A stretch of 64,000 nt of DNA, taken from Winkia neuii subsp. neuii DSM 8576. GTDB lineage: Bacteria > Actinomycetota > Actinomycetes > Actinomycetales > Actinomycetaceae. A program made the translations under genes and the position numbers. Numbering within the stretch: position 1 is the stretch's first letter; each line of letters opens with the position of its first letter. The notes under the pieces were generated by a model. That model did no database searches. It was not told where the DNA came from and was given only the letters and a program-made list of their open reading frames with translations. The stretch is from the NCBI RefSeq assembly GCF_000420405.1, contig NZ_ATUW01000003.1:186001-250000 (forward strand), read 5' to 3'. Positions 44,041 to 52,930 of this stretch are shown here, piece after piece.

Positions 44041-46059
44041 TTAGTCGACAGCAGAGTCAATCTGCGGGGGAACCGGTTGGCTGGGAGTCTGGGCGTCAGA
44101 TTCGTTGCCGATCGGATTGCCAAACGTGGCGCCCTCCACAGCAGCGTCCGCGTTGTATGCCCAAGTCTGCCTCTGGGGCTGCTTACGCACGTCAGCGAAG
44201 ATCTCGTTGAGCTCATTTTCCAGAACAGTTTCCTTATCCAACAGCCTTTCGGCAAGCCGATCGAGGACGTGCCGGTTAGCAGAAAGCACCTGCCAAGCTT
44301 CACGGTTAGCCCGTTCCAGGAGTGCCTGCACCTCGTGATCTACGAGGGCGGCGAACTCGCCAGACATGCCAGAGCCCGATGCCATCTCGCGCCCCAAGAA
44401 CGGCTGCGTGTCCTCGGAACCGAGTTTGATGGTGCCCACCTTCGAAGACATCCCGTAGTCGGTGACCATCTTGCGAGCAGTCTGGGTGGCCTTGTCAATA
44501 TCGTTGGAGGCGCCCGTCGAAGGATCCTGGAAGATCAGTTCCTCGGCTACGCGCCCGCCCATAGCGTAAACCAATTCGTCGAGCAGCTGGTTGCGAGTCT
44601 TCGAATAGCGATCCTCGTTAGGCATCACCATGGTGTAGCCCAAGGCCCGCCCACGCGGCAGAATAGTCACCTTGGTAACCGGATCCGTATAACGCAGCGC
44701 AGCCGCCGCCACCGCGTGGCCGCCCTCGTGATAGGCGGTAACCAACTTGTCGTGGGCAAGCATGACCCTGGTGCGCTTTTGGGGCCCCGCAATAACCCTG
44801 TCTATTGCCTCGTCTAGAGCCCTCTCGTCTATCAAATCTGCGTTCGAACGGGCGGTTAGCAACGCTGCCTCGTTCAGCACGTTAGCCAAGTCAGCACCCG
44901 CAAAACCTGGCGTGCGCTTGGCGATCTGGCGCAAATCCACCGAATCGACCATCGGCTTGTTCTTAGCGTGCACCTTCAAGATCTGGTAGCGGCCGTTGAT
45001 GTCGGGGGCCTCCACCGAAATCTGCCGGTCAAAACGGCCCGGGCGCAGCAGCGCCGGATCCAGCACGTCCGGACGGTTAGTAGCCGCAATCATTATGACG
45101 TTTGTATTCTCGTCGAAACCATCCATCTCGACGAGCAACTGGTTCAGGGTCTGCTCGCGCTCGTCATTGCCGCCCCCCATGCCGGTGCCGCGGTGGCGAC
45201 CCACAGCGTCAATCTCGTCTACAAAAATAATTGCCGGCGCATTCTGTTTAGCCTGGTCGAACAAATCGCGCACGCGCGAAGCCCCCACGCCCACGTACAT
45301 TTCAACAAATTCCGAACCCGACATGGTGTAGAACGGCACCCCGGCCTCACCTGCCACAGCCTTGGCAAGCAGAGTCTTGCCGGTGCCCGGAGGGCCATAC
45401 AACAGCACGCCCTTAGGAATCTTGGCTCCCAGCTGGTGGAACTTGCCCGGGGTAGACAAAAATTCGCGAATCTCTTGCAACTCTTCGACGGCCTCGTCGA
45501 CACCAGCCACATCAGAAAAACGCACCTTGGGTGCATCCGCATCCTTCATGCGGGCCTTGGACTTGCCAAAGTTCATAATCTTGCCGGCCCCACCCTGCAT
45601 GCGGGAAGTGAGGAACCAGAAAATCCCCACAAACACGGCAATCATAAGCAGCATCTGCACGATGCCCTGCCACCACGACGGCACCGGGTAAAGCGAGTTG
45701 TAGCCCTTGTCCAACTTGGCCTTGGAAACCAGCTCAGACAGCGCCTTCGCCTGCCCATCCGTGTACTGGAACTGCACCTTCTTGGCAGGCTTCGGGGCAG
45801 AGGCCATGAAAGAAGAATTCTGCGTGCGCACCTTGGGCTTGTACGCCTTCTTCAGGTTCAAGGTGACCTGGTGCGAACCGTCGTTCACCACAGCCCTAGA
45901 AACGGTATCGCCCTTCAGTAACTCCACGCCCTCGGAAGTGTCGATCTCGGCAGGAGCGAAAAGACGCGTTGCCGCCCAAATGATCAACGCGATAATTAAA
46001 AGCGGCAAAAACCACGCGAGATAGTTGCGCTTGGGCGCCTTTTTCTTAGCCGTTGCCAT
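44041..46059 (-). CDS. ftsH: ATP-dependent zinc metalloprotease FtsH
   Basis: A membrane AAA protease for protein quality control. Two N-terminal helices (about 13-32 and 128-147) flank an extracellular domain of ~95 residues. The AAA domain has Walker A GPPGTGKT and Walker [10 protein letters not shown], with the second-region-of-homology sequence [20 protein letters not shown]. The protease site is HEGGH. 672 aa. Gene order hpt-ftsH-folE is a common actinobacterial arrangement. Confidence 0.96.
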   Translation of the reverse strand: MATAKKKAPKRNYLAWFLPLLIIALIIWAATRLFAPAEIDTSEGVELLKGDTVSRAVVNDGSHQVTLNLKKAYKPKVRTQNSSFMASAPKPAKKVQFQYTDGQAKALSELVSKAKLDKGYNSLYPVPSWWQGIVQMLLMIAVFVGIFWFLTSRMQGGAGKIMNFGKSKARMKDADAPKVRFSDVAGVDEAVEELQEIREFLSTPGKFHQLGAKIPKGVLLYGPPGTGKTLLAKAVAGEAGVPFYTMSGSEFVEMYVGVGASRVRDLFDQAKQNAPAIIFVDEIDAVGRHRGTGMGGGNDEREQTLNQLLVEMDGFDENTNVIMIAATNRPDVLDPALLRPGRFDRQISVEAPDINGRYQILKVHAKNKPMVDSVDLRQIAKRTPGFAGADLANVLNEAALLTARSNADLIDERALDEAIDRVIAGPQKRTRVMLAHDKLVTAYHEGGHAVAAAALRYTDPVTKVTILPRGRALGYTMVMPNEDRYSKTRNQLLDELVYAMGGRVAEELIFQDPSTGASNDIDKATQTARKMVTDYGMSSKVGTIKLGSEDTQPFLGREMASGSGMSGEFAALVDHEVQALLERANREAWQVLSANRHVLDRLAERLLDKETVLENELNEIFADVRKQPQRQTWAYNADAAVEGATFGNPIGNESDAQTPSQPVPPQIDSAVD

Positions 46060-46145
46060 TAACTATTCCCTTCAAGATTGACACTATGCACAAAGCCTAG
46101 CCGGAAGTCCAAGTGCGAGAACAAAATATGCGCTAGCGGTGAACA

Positions 46146-46715
46146 CTACTGATACACGTGCGGCGCCAGCGTTGCCACGAAGGGCAGATTGCGGTAGCGC
46201 TCGGCAAAATCGAGCCCGTAGCCCACCACAAACTTATTGGGAATGTCAAAGCCCACATAGCGCACGTCCAAATCGGCCTTCATGGCTTCCTTTTTGCGTA
46301 GGGCGGCAGCGATCTGGACCGAAGCGGCCCCCCTGGCCTTCAAATTAGTTACCAGCCACGAGAGGGTAAGGCCAGAATCAATAATGTCCTCGATAATGAG
46401 CACATCGCGGCCCTGAATGTCGGAATCCAAATCCTTCAAAATGCGCACCACGCCCGAGGACTTAGTGCCGGAACCATACGAGGAAACGGCCATCCAATCC
46501 ATTAGCGTCTCGGTGTGCATTTTGCGCAGCAGGTCGGCAACCACCATAACGGCACCCTTCAGGACGCCAACCACAATTGGCCGTTTGCCCTGGTAGTCTT
46601 TGTCAATCTGCGCTGCTAGCTCGGACAGGCGAGCCTGCATTTCATCTTCGGAGATTAGGATTTCTTCGAGGTCCGTGCCCATATCTTTTGCATCCACTCT
46701 CCTAATGATAGGCAC
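46146..46715 (-). CDS. hpt: Hypoxanthine phosphoribosyltransferase
   Basis: Purine salvage enzyme. The PRPP loop is VLIIEDIIDSGLTLSWL (~103), with GVLKGAVMVVADLLRK (~50) and YVGFDIPNKFVVGYGLDF (~156) as further family marks. 189 aa from GTG 46715. A GTG six codons later and an ATG eleven codons later are alternatives; AGGAG lies between them, so the exact start is uncertain. The stop is about 85 bp before ftsH. Confidence 0.93.
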   Translation of the reverse strand: MPIIRRVDAKDMGTDLEEILISEDEMQARLSELAAQIDKDYQGKRPIVVGVLKGAVMVVADLLRKMHTETLMDWMAVSSYGSGTKSSGVVRILKDLDSDIQGRDVLIIEDIIDSGLTLSWLVTNLKARGAASVQIAAALRKKEAMKADLDVRYVGFDIPNKFVVGYGLDFAERYRNLPFVATLAPHVYQ

Positions 46716-46759
46716 AAGCGCGCCCGCGTGCGGGCCAGCCGCCGTTTAGTAGAACAAGA

Positions 46760-47818
46760 TCACCTTTGCAGGGTTAGGATTGCCCGTCCGGCCGCGCGCC
46801 AGGCCTTCCCTCCGCGCACGTGCGCCGGCCCCTGCCCGTGCCAATCCTGTACCAGAGCGTCCATCGCCTTTAGGTGCGCCGCGGTTAGTTCTGTCATCCC
46901 CAGCTGGGCTCCCGCTGCTCTAAGCACCCGCCTGCGCAAGGCCGGAGGAAAACTCTTCAGCTTCTTCGCGTCTAGCTCTACCCGGTCGGGTTCGACGCGG
47001 CTAACGGAAGCAAAAATGCGATCTGCCACCTGCTCCAAAGCTTCGTCGTCCTGGCGGGCAAGCACCGCGCTTTTTGCCAGCGCGGGGGCCGCGTCCTTGC
47101 CGAGGGCGGCCGCCAACGCAGGCAGCGCACGTTCCCTGAGCGCAGCCCGCCGCAGTGCCTCGCCGGAAGCCGTCTTCCAGGGGCCGTCGGCTTTATTAGA
47201 CGGATCCAACACGTAGTCAAGGCCCAACCCATGGCAGCATGCCTCAGTGTCGGCCCTGCGCAACTCCAACAGAGGGCGAATCCGCCCGTGCAGGTGGCCC
47301 CCCTCAAAACCTTTGCGCATCCCTGCCAGCGAATGGGTACCGGACCCGCGTGCCAAAGATAGCAGGACGCCCTCGGCCTGGTCGTCTAAAGTATGGCCGA
47401 GCCAAACCGGGGCCTGCTCGGCTCCCAATTCCCGCCGGGCCTCGCCGAGACCGGCATAGCGCGCCTCCCGAGCGGCCGCCTCTGGGCCGCCCTCTTTGCC
47501 AACATTTACCTGCTTGCGCACAGCCTTGTCCGCACCCAGAGAAAGAAGCTTGGCAACTACTGCCTCGGCCTCGCGCGTAGATTCTTCGCGAATCCCGTGG
47601 TCAACCGTGACCGTGTACACCTCGTGGCCCGCACGCGAACCGGCATCGATGAGGCAAGCGGCCAGCGCCAACGAGTCGGCACCACCAGAGCACCCCACCA
47701 CTATCGGCAGGGATGGAGCCAAATCGTCAAAACGCGCCACCGCCTTGCGAATCGCCAAAGATACCGGACGCACCTGCGCATTGGGGGTGGCGCCCACCAG
47801 CTCGCTAGCTTTCTTCAT
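46760..47818 (-). CDS. tilS: tRNA(Ile)-lysidine synthase
   Basis: TilS converts the wobble C of the isoleucine CAU tRNA to lysidine. The PP-loop VVGCSGGADSLALAACL (~40) is diagnostic, with VDHGIREES (~73) and LGHTLDDQAEGVLLSLARG (~140). 352 aa, compact as in many actinobacteria. GAGG precedes the ATG. It lies between dacB and hpt, the usual tilS-hpt-ftsH order. Confidence 0.93.
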   Translation of the reverse strand: MKKASELVGATPNAQVRPVSLAIRKAVARFDDLAPSLPIVVGCSGGADSLALAACLIDAGSRAGHEVYTVTVDHGIREESTREAEAVVAKLLSLGADKAVRKQVNVGKEGGPEAAAREARYAGLGEARRELGAEQAPVWLGHTLDDQAEGVLLSLARGSGTHSLAGMRKGFEGGHLHGRIRPLLELRRADTEACCHGLGLDYVLDPSNKADGPWKTASGEALRRAALRERALPALAAALGKDAAPALAKSAVLARQDDEALEQVADRIFASVSRVEPDRVELDAKKLKSFPPALRRRVLRAAGAQLGMTELTAAHLKAMDALVQDWHGQGPAHVRGGKAWRAAGRAILTLQR

Positions 47819-47822
47819 AACC

Positions 47823-49289
47823 TCACTTCAACTCTGCAAATTCGGTTGCCACTGAATCGATCGACTCGACTACCCCACCCGCGCCGGTGTCGTCGTAGCC
47901 GTTGACCACAATGGAAAAGGCCAGCGACCGCCCGGAGGCCGTGCGCACGTACCCGCTCAGGGAACGCGCCGAATCGAGCGTGCCAGTCTTAGAACGCACG
48001 TTTCCGGTTGCCGCCCCATCCGTCATGCGGTTGTGCAGTGTCCCATCCAAACCCGCTACCGGAAGCAAAGACGGCAGCGAGCGCAGTTGCGGATTCTTAG
48101 AAACCGCGGCTTCGCGTAGAACTTTAGCGAGGGCGTGGGGGGTAATTTTGCCTTTGTCAGACAGTCCCGAGCAGTCGCGGATGGGGGCCTCAGCGCTGTC
48201 GACGCCCAAATCCGAGATGGCCTCGTGGACCGTTTTCACGGCTGCGGCGAAGGTGGGTTCTTTACCTTGGCGCACCAAGGTGGCGCGGCAGACGGTTTCG
48301 GCTAGGGTGTTGTCTGATGGTTTCAGCGTTTCGCGCAGCACGTCGGTGATGGGGGCGCTGCGTACGGAGGCAACTACCTTTGCTCCCTGTGGAGCTTTTG
48401 CCTGGACGGGCCCTTCGACGCTGATGCCGGCTCCGGCCAGTTTGTCTTTGAAAGTTTGGGCTGCCCGCGCGGCAGGATCGCTTTGGAGGTCGTGCCGGGA
48501 GGTATCTTGGGCGGCGTTCATTCCCAGCCCTTGGATTTTAGTTACGAATTGCTCGTAGCCGTTCCAGTCGGGGCTCAGTTCTTCCTTGCCGAAGGCCGAG
48601 GTGTCATACCCCAATTTCACAGAGGCTATCGCTTGTTTCTTGAGGGCGGCCGCGGCTTGGTTTGCGAGGTCGGCAAGGCCGGCGTGCCCATTGGTCAGAT
48701 CGGGGTTGGACTTGCCGGCCCCCAACATTTCGTCGCCTCCGGCAACCAGCGTCAGCTTATTTCCGTCTAGTACGGCTTTGGTTTCGAAGGTGGTCCCGCC
48801 CGGGAGCGTTTTTAAGGCCGTTACGGCTGACAAGATTTTTGTCGAGGACGCGGGCGTGAGTGCCGTGGAGCCGTTCACGTCGGCAAGCACTTTGCCCGTC
48901 TGTACGTCTTGCACGGATACTCCTACGCGCAGCCCCGGTTGCTCGCCTGCTTTTTTGACTGTATCGGAGGGGTTTTCTTGTGCGTCTTCGGCTGTGGTGC
49001 CGGCTTGGGCGGCGGCGTCGTGGGCGGCCTTCTTTATTTTTCCTGACAGGGATTCAGCCGTTTTCTGAACTTGGGTTGCATCCGGCAGAGGCGCTTGCCC
49101 GTCTGGGGTAAAGTCTGGTTCGCCAGCTGTGGCGGTGCGCGCTTTGGGGAGGGCCTGCGGGGTGGGAGGCGGCGGGGACACGGTGAACACGCCGGGCACA
49201 ATGTCGTAGGCGTCCAGGGCCCCGTAGGTGAGGGAGCCCCCTACAAGCAGAAGTGTGCCGATTGTGGCCGCAGCTACTGTTTTTCGCAT
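47823..49289 (-). CDS. dacB: D-alanyl-D-alanine carboxypeptidase, PBP4 type
   Basis: A low-molecular-weight penicillin-binding protein. An N-terminal signal-anchor helix (about 5-25) and a Pro/Thr/Ala-rich linker (~30-115) precede the catalytic domain, with the SxxK motif in PASSTKIL (~147), the second motif SDN in KPSDNTLAE, and KTG in VRSKTGTLD. 488 aa. It is the first gene of the tilS-hpt-ftsH unit and diverges from ppa. Confidence 0.93.
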   Translation of the reverse strand: MRKTVAAATIGTLLLVGGSLTYGALDAYDIVPGVFTVSPPPPTPQALPKARTATAGEPDFTPDGQAPLPDATQVQKTAESLSGKIKKAAHDAAAQAGTTAEDAQENPSDTVKKAGEQPGLRVGVSVQDVQTGKVLADVNGSTALTPASSTKILSAVTALKTLPGGTTFETKAVLDGNKLTLVAGGDEMLGAGKSNPDLTNGHAGLADLANQAAAALKKQAIASVKLGYDTSAFGKEELSPDWNGYEQFVTKIQGLGMNAAQDTSRHDLQSDPAARAAQTFKDKLAGAGISVEGPVQAKAPQGAKVVASVRSAPITDVLRETLKPSDNTLAETVCRATLVRQGKEPTFAAAVKTVHEAISDLGVDSAEAPIRDCSGLSDKGKITPHALAKVLREAAVSKNPQLRSLPSLLPVAGLDGTLHNRMTDGAATGNVRSKTGTLDSARSLSGYVRTASGRSLAFSIVVNGYDDTGAGGVVESIDSVATEFAELK

Positions 49290-49327
49290 CTACTGCCTCG
49301 CAGTTCTGTTTCGGGTAACGACCTTTC

Positions 49328-49356
49328 TTACTGTACCGGTACCATTGGGTTATTAT
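49328..49356 (+). promoter_or_regulatory. Candidate ppa promoter with palindrome in the spacer
   Basis: TATTAT (49351-49356) forms a good -10 with a weak TTACTG (49328-49333) 17 bp upstream. The spacer contains the perfect 10-bp palindrome GTACCGGTAC (49333-49342). This lies between the divergent dacB and ppa genes. Confidence 0.45.
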
Positions 49357-49389
49357 CGCATCGACCCAACTGTTTGAAAGGGCTCTTAA

Positions 49390-49926
49390 ATGGAGTTTGA
49401 TGTAACGATCGAGATCCCGAAAGGGAACAGGAATAAGTACGAGGTTGACCACGAGACCGGCCGTATACGCTTGGATCGTATGCTTTTCACGTCCACCCGT
49501 TACCCGGATGACTACGGTTTTATCGATGGCACGCTTGGCGAGGACGGTGACCCGCTCGACGTTTTGGTACTCCTGGAGGAGCCCACGTTCCCCGGCTGCG
49601 TGATTCGGTGCCGCGCGTTGGGCATGTTCCGCATGCGCGACGAGAAGGGCGGCGACGACAAGGTGATCGCAGTGCCTACTGCCGACCAGCGCATGGCCTG
49701 GCGCACTGAGCTCGAGGACGTCTCTGAGTTTCACCGCCTGGAAATTCAGCACTTCTTTGAGGTGTATAAGGATCTAGAGCCCGGCAAGTCCGTCGAGGGC
49801 GCCCACTGGGTTGGCCGCGAGGAAGCTGAAGAGGAAATCCGCGTTTCTATTAAGCGCGAGCAGGATCGCATCGCTGCCGGCGGGCACGCGGTAAATCCCG
49901 TTCCGGTGATTGCCCCCGAACCGTAA
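49390..49926 (+). CDS. ppa: Inorganic pyrophosphatase
   Basis: A soluble family I pyrophosphatase. It begins [20 protein letters not shown] and holds the signature [10 protein letters not shown] (~56-65) with its metal-binding aspartates. 178 aa. AAAGGG lies upstream of the ATG. Downstream there is a structured stretch and a strong terminator. Confidence 0.96.
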   Translation: MEFDVTIEIPKGNRNKYEVDHETGRIRLDRMLFTSTRYPDDYGFIDGTLGEDGDPLDVLVLLEEPTFPGCVIRCRALGMFRMRDEKGGDDKVIAVPTADQRMAWRTELEDVSEFHRLEIQHFFEVYKDLEPGKSVEGAHWVGREEAEEEIRVSIKREQDRIAAGGHAVNPVPVIAPEP

Positions 49927-49940
49927 GAATACCCGCGGCT

Positions 49941-50011
49941 TCGGTGGCAGGAGCGGACGAGCTTTTGTTCGCTGCCCAAATGGTTGGCTACACGCGCCGC
50001 CCTGCCACCGA
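49941..50011 (+). ncRNA. Candidate structured RNA downstream of ppa
   Basis: An 11-bp perfect stem TCGGTGGCAGG/CCTGCCACCGA (49941-49951 and 50001-50011) encloses two hairpins. The first is 9 bp (49952-49960 with 49965-49973, two G-U pairs); the second is CCAA/TTGG (49976-49979 with 49984-49987). This gives a three-way junction of 71 nt, 19 nt before an intrinsic terminator. There is no coding frame of note. It lacks the GTTCRA arm of a tRNA. It could be a small RNA released from the ppa transcript or a 3' stability element. Confidence 0.4.
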
Positions 50012-50030
50012 TGCTAGAAGGCCGGGTTCT

Positions 50031-50062
50031 GGCCTGCGCCGAAAGGCGTGGGCCTTTTCTTT
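50031..50062 (+). terminator. Intrinsic terminator after ppa
   Basis: GGCCTGCGCC (50031-50040) pairs with GGCGTGGGCC (50045-50054) around a GAAA tetraloop, with two G-U pairs, followed by TTTTCTTT. A classical plus-strand terminator. Confidence 0.88.
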
Positions 50063-50103
50063 GCCCGCACTTTTTCGCACCTAAAACCAGTGTTAAATGG
50101 GGT

Positions 50104-50137
50104 GCCCCTTTGGCATCTGAGATACTGCCAAAGGGGC
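50104..50137. terminator. Hairpin after the PfkB kinase gene
   Basis: A perfect 12-bp stem GCCCCTTTGGCA/TGCCAAAGGGGC with a 10-nt loop lies 17 bp after the kinase stop (minus strand). It separates that gene from ppa. T runs are weak, so it may act with Rho or in both directions. Confidence 0.7.
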
Positions 50138-50153
50138 CTAATATGGGGAAGTT

Positions 50154-51107
50154 TTATTTCAGTTCCGGGTGTCCTTCGGTAACGCGCGCAACGTCGGCAC
50201 GATTGGGCGAGAATGCCCCAAGCCTAGATACGGTCAGCCCAGAGGTAACGGTGGCCTGGTGTAGCGCTGGTATTACGTCAGCCCACTTGGCCTGCCGCAA
50301 ACGCCTACGTGCCTGCCCGCTTCCGGCCAGATCGGCGTCCAGGAGTGCGGATATTAGACCGGCCATGAAGGAATCGCCGGCGCCCACGGTGTCGCCGAGT
50401 TCTACGTTCAGCGGGTCGATCACCAGCATGTCGCGTTCGCCTGCCATGCGGGCGTATGCCCCCCAGGGGCCGCGCGTGGTTATTACCATTGCAGGCCCTA
50501 GGGCCAGCCACGAGCGCATGACTTCTTCAACTGCCCGCTCCGGGTAAAGCCAGGCCAGGTCCTCGTCGGAAGCCTTCACAATGTCGCAGAAGCTGACGAT
50601 TTCTTCGATTCGGGCGCGCACCTGTTCAGGGCTTCCCATCACGGAGGGGCGAATGTTGGGATCGTATGAAACAGTGCCGGTAAGCGCCGCTTCTTTTACC
50701 AGACGCAACACCTTTTTCCCGCCCGGTTCTACAGTGGCTGCGAAAGAACCGGTGTGCAGGTGGTCAAAGGAGGCACTGGAAGCTCCAGCAGGCAGGTCCC
50801 ACAGCAGGTCAAACTCGTAGGTGGCCCGCCCTTCGGAATCGACGTGGGCGTAGGCAACCGTAGTGTGGTCGGCGCCCTCGGTCCCCTCTAGAACGTGTAC
50901 CCCACCCTCGTCGAGGGCGGCGCTCAGCTTTTGCCCGCGCTCGTCTTTGCCCCACCATGAGCACAGCGTGGTGTCGTGGTCCAGCTGTGCTATGCCGCGA
51001 GCTACGTTTAGCAGGGACCCGCCGATGTATTCTTTCGCATCTCCATCGCGTTCGATGCGGTCCATAAGGGCTTCACCAACGCAAAGCACACGCCGGTTTT
51101 GACTCAT
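50154..51107 (-). CDS. PfkB-family carbohydrate kinase (probable fructokinase)
   Basis: A ribokinase-fold sugar kinase. Visible are YIGGSLLNVARGIAQL (~28), the ATP/catalytic motif VGAGDSFMAGLISALL (~240) with its catalytic Asp, and ITTRGPWGA before it. The N-terminal GEALMDRI is common in fructokinases, but substrate choice is an inference. AGGAG precedes the ATG, 9 bp after the NlpC/P60 gene stop. 317 aa. Confidence 0.85.
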   Translation of the reverse strand: MSQNRRVLCVGEALMDRIERDGDAKEYIGGSLLNVARGIAQLDHDTTLCSWWGKDERGQKLSAALDEGGVHVLEGTEGADHTTVAYAHVDSEGRATYEFDLLWDLPAGASSASFDHLHTGSFAATVEPGGKKVLRLVKEAALTGTVSYDPNIRPSVMGSPEQVRARIEEIVSFCDIVKASDEDLAWLYPERAVEEVMRSWLALGPAMVITTRGPWGAYARMAGERDMLVIDPLNVELGDTVGAGDSFMAGLISALLDADLAGSGQARRRLRQAKWADVIPALHQATVTSGLTVSRLGAFSPNRADVARVTEGHPELK

Positions 51108-51116
51108 GTTTTACTC

Positions 51117-52472
51117 CTATGCAGGGCGGACACCAAGGGCCATCAGGTTGCCATAGTACAGGCCAACGCGCCTGACCGTGGCACCGGGGTAAGGTGCCTC
51201 AATAATTTCCCCGCCGCCAGCATAGACAGCCACGTGGTAGACGCCCCCGCCATCGCCCCAGAACACCAGGTCACCCGGGCGCAGATTGTTGATCGAGACG
51301 CCGCGCCCCGAGTTTACGCCCCAGGTGTACTGCTGCTGCGCTGTGCGCGGGAGGTCGACGCCCACTTGTGCCCAAGAAGTCATGGACAGGCCCGAGCAGT
51401 CGAGGCCCGAGTAGCGAGCTGCACCGCCCCACACGTACGGGACGCCAATCTGGCTGGCAGCTGCGGCCACCACCGCATCTCCGCCTCCTGAGGGAGCAGG
51501 AGCAGGTGCCGGGGCCGGCGCGGGAGCAGGTGCCGGAGCTGGGGCCGGGGCAGGCGCTGGGGCCGGCGCGGGAGCGGGAGCCGGAGCCGGGGCTGACTGC
51601 TCTTCTTCTTGAGCAGCCTCGGCCTGTTGCGCCGCAGCCTGCTGTGCCGCTACGCGGCGAGCTTCCTCTTGCGCGCGCTGGGTGGCTAGGGCGCGGCGGG
51701 CAGCCTCAGCTTCGCGAGCTCGCCGTTGCCGATCGAGTTCTTCCTGCCTCTTAGCTTCGAGTTCGGCGGTAGTTCCGCGCGCCTTCGCTAGCTGGGCGAT
51801 CAATTCTGTGCGCCGCTGGGCCGTAGACTGACGGGCCGCAGTGGCCGCGTCTGCCGCCTGCTGCGCAGCGTTAGCCCGGTTTTGCATGGCCTGGGCTGCT
51901 GCCCTCTGGGTTGCCTCAGCCTTGTTGGCGCGCTCTTCGATTACGTTTGCTACCTGCTGCATTGCCGAGAAGGTCTGCATCTTCTGGTCAGCTTTACCGC
52001 CGAAGAGCTCAATGGCTACCCGACGCATCTCGACGGTCTCGAGCCCATCCGCGTTCAGGTAGGGTGCCACCGAAGCCAGTGAACCGGATTGGCGGTATAC
52101 GGTGGTGGCAACGTCCCCCAAGGATTTGCGAGCTTCTTCCACTTTTTTCTTAGCTTCGTCAGCATCTTTGCGGGCCTTCTGAGCTCTTTGCGAGGCAGCG
52201 TCTGCCGCAACCGAGGCCTGCGCAAAGCGTTCGCCGGCGCGCTGAGCTGCCACGATCGCCTCTTCAGACTTAGCGGTATTTTGCGCCAGTTTTACTTCAA
52301 TGTCAGCTACGGAACCTTCCGCGTTCTTTTCAGCTTGCTTAGCTCTAGCAATATCGTCGTCCGAGGGCGCCGCTAGCGCGACTGCGCCGCCAAGTCCGGA
52401 CAGGGCAATCCCACCTATGACGAGGCTACTTACAAGGGTGCGCCCGCGCGCAGAGAATTTTTTGGCACTCAC
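51117..52472 (-). CDS. Secreted NlpC/P60 peptidoglycan hydrolase with coiled coil
   Basis: A secreted peptidoglycan endopeptidase of RipA/RpfI-like layout. A signal peptide (1-36, cleavage near ALA-AP), a long coiled coil (~40-290, heptad-like Ala/Glu/Arg), a linker of 17 Ala-Pro pairs, then an NlpC/P60 domain with catalytic Cys in GLDCSGLSM and His in VYHVAVYAG. GTG 52472 is chosen because AGGAG lies 7 nt upstream; a longer frame would put 28 residues before the signal peptide. 451 aa. Confidence 0.92.
   Translation of the reverse strand: MSAKKFSARGRTLVSSLVIGGIALSGLGGAVALAAPSDDDIARAKQAEKNAEGSVADIEVKLAQNTAKSEEAIVAAQRAGERFAQASVAADAASQRAQKARKDADEAKKKVEEARKSLGDVATTVYRQSGSLASVAPYLNADGLETVEMRRVAIELFGGKADQKMQTFSAMQQVANVIEERANKAEATQRAAAQAMQNRANAAQQAADAATAARQSTAQRRTELIAQLAKARGTTAELEAKRQEELDRQRRAREAEAARRALATQRAQEEARRVAAQQAAAQQAEAAQEEEQSAPAPAPAPAPAPAPAPAPAPAPAPAPAPAPAPAPSGGGDAVVAAAASQIGVPYVWGGAARYSGLDCSGLSMTSWAQVGVDLPRTAQQQYTWGVNSGRGVSINNLRPGDLVFWGDGGGVYHVAVYAGGGEIIEAPYPGATVRRVGLYYGNLMALGVRPA
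51492..51593. repeat. In-frame hexanucleotide repeat coding for 17 Ala-Pro pairs
   Basis: 102 bp of imperfect 6-mers encode an uninterrupted Ala-Pro linker between the coiled coil and the hydrolase domain. Each loss or gain of a unit would keep the frame, so linker length could vary between strains. Confidence 0.85.
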
Positions 52473-52930
52473 GTTTCGTCTCCTAGAGGGTGTCGTCGCG
52501 GTACCAAGATATCGGCTCAGCAGACACAATAGCCACAGGTCCCACAACAACAACAATTTTCACAGTAATAACATACACTGCATTAGTAACATTTGGCTAG
52601 CTTTTGCGATGTCAACTTCCACCCAACACGCCGCCTCCGGCCAATTTAAATACGACCAAACAGCCCTTCGTCCTCGAAAGGTAAAATATTCCGTCCCACT
52701 AAGCGGACATTTTCAAAATCGAACTTGCGCATCCGCCAACTAGGCAGTGTATGGTTTTGCCATGTTCACACGAATGTTCAGCTGACTGCGCGTCAGCCAA
52801 AGCTCAGAAGCAATACAAAGCTAAAGAAGCCGTACATCGTGTCTGCCGTGCAGTCCTCAAGGGGCCTTGCACGGCATTTCTTTATCTTCATGGGGCCCCT
52901 CGAAACCACCTGAAACTATAAGGAACCCTC
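52473..52930 (+). promoter_or_regulatory. Leader region of the metY operon
   Basis: This 458-bp gap lies between the divergent NlpC/P60 gene and metY. The metY-proximal part holds a perfect GCTGAC/GTCAGC hairpin (52781-52797), two near-identical 13-14-nt direct repeats AAAGCT(C/AA)AGAAGC (52799-52811, 52817-52830) and a terminator. A seven-codon frame MFTRMFS at 52772-52795 may be chance. I cannot match it to a SAM riboswitch; the conserved SAM-I/IV core is absent. A possible promoter TTGCGC (52725) with TATGGT (52750) has a 19-bp spacer. I see nothing in 52473-52720. Confidence 0.45.
52844..52884 (+). terminator. Intrinsic terminator (possible attenuator) before metY
   Basis: TGCCGTGCA (52844-52852) and TGCACGGCA (52868-52876) form a perfect 9-bp stem followed by TTTCTTTATCTT. 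It lies only 47 bp before the metY start and no gene on the plus strand precedes it, so it would stop transcription of metY itself. The loop sequence AGGGGCC (52860-52866) can also pair with GGCCCCT (52894-52900). Confidence 0.7.

Noticed and set aside
44968-45921. Long plus-strand frame of 317 codons opposite ftsH
   Set aside because: It mirrors a well-supported FtsH domain on the other strand, has His/Arg-rich composition typical of antisense frames in GC-rich DNA, and no family similarity.
49941-50011. tRNA gene after ppa
   Set aside because: Cloverleaf-like outer stem but 11 bp long, no T-arm GTTCRA and no sensible anticodon arm.
52760-52930. SAM-I or SAM-IV riboswitch before metY
   Set aside because: The conserved core of these riboswitches (for example GGCAACC) is not present; only the terminator is convincing.
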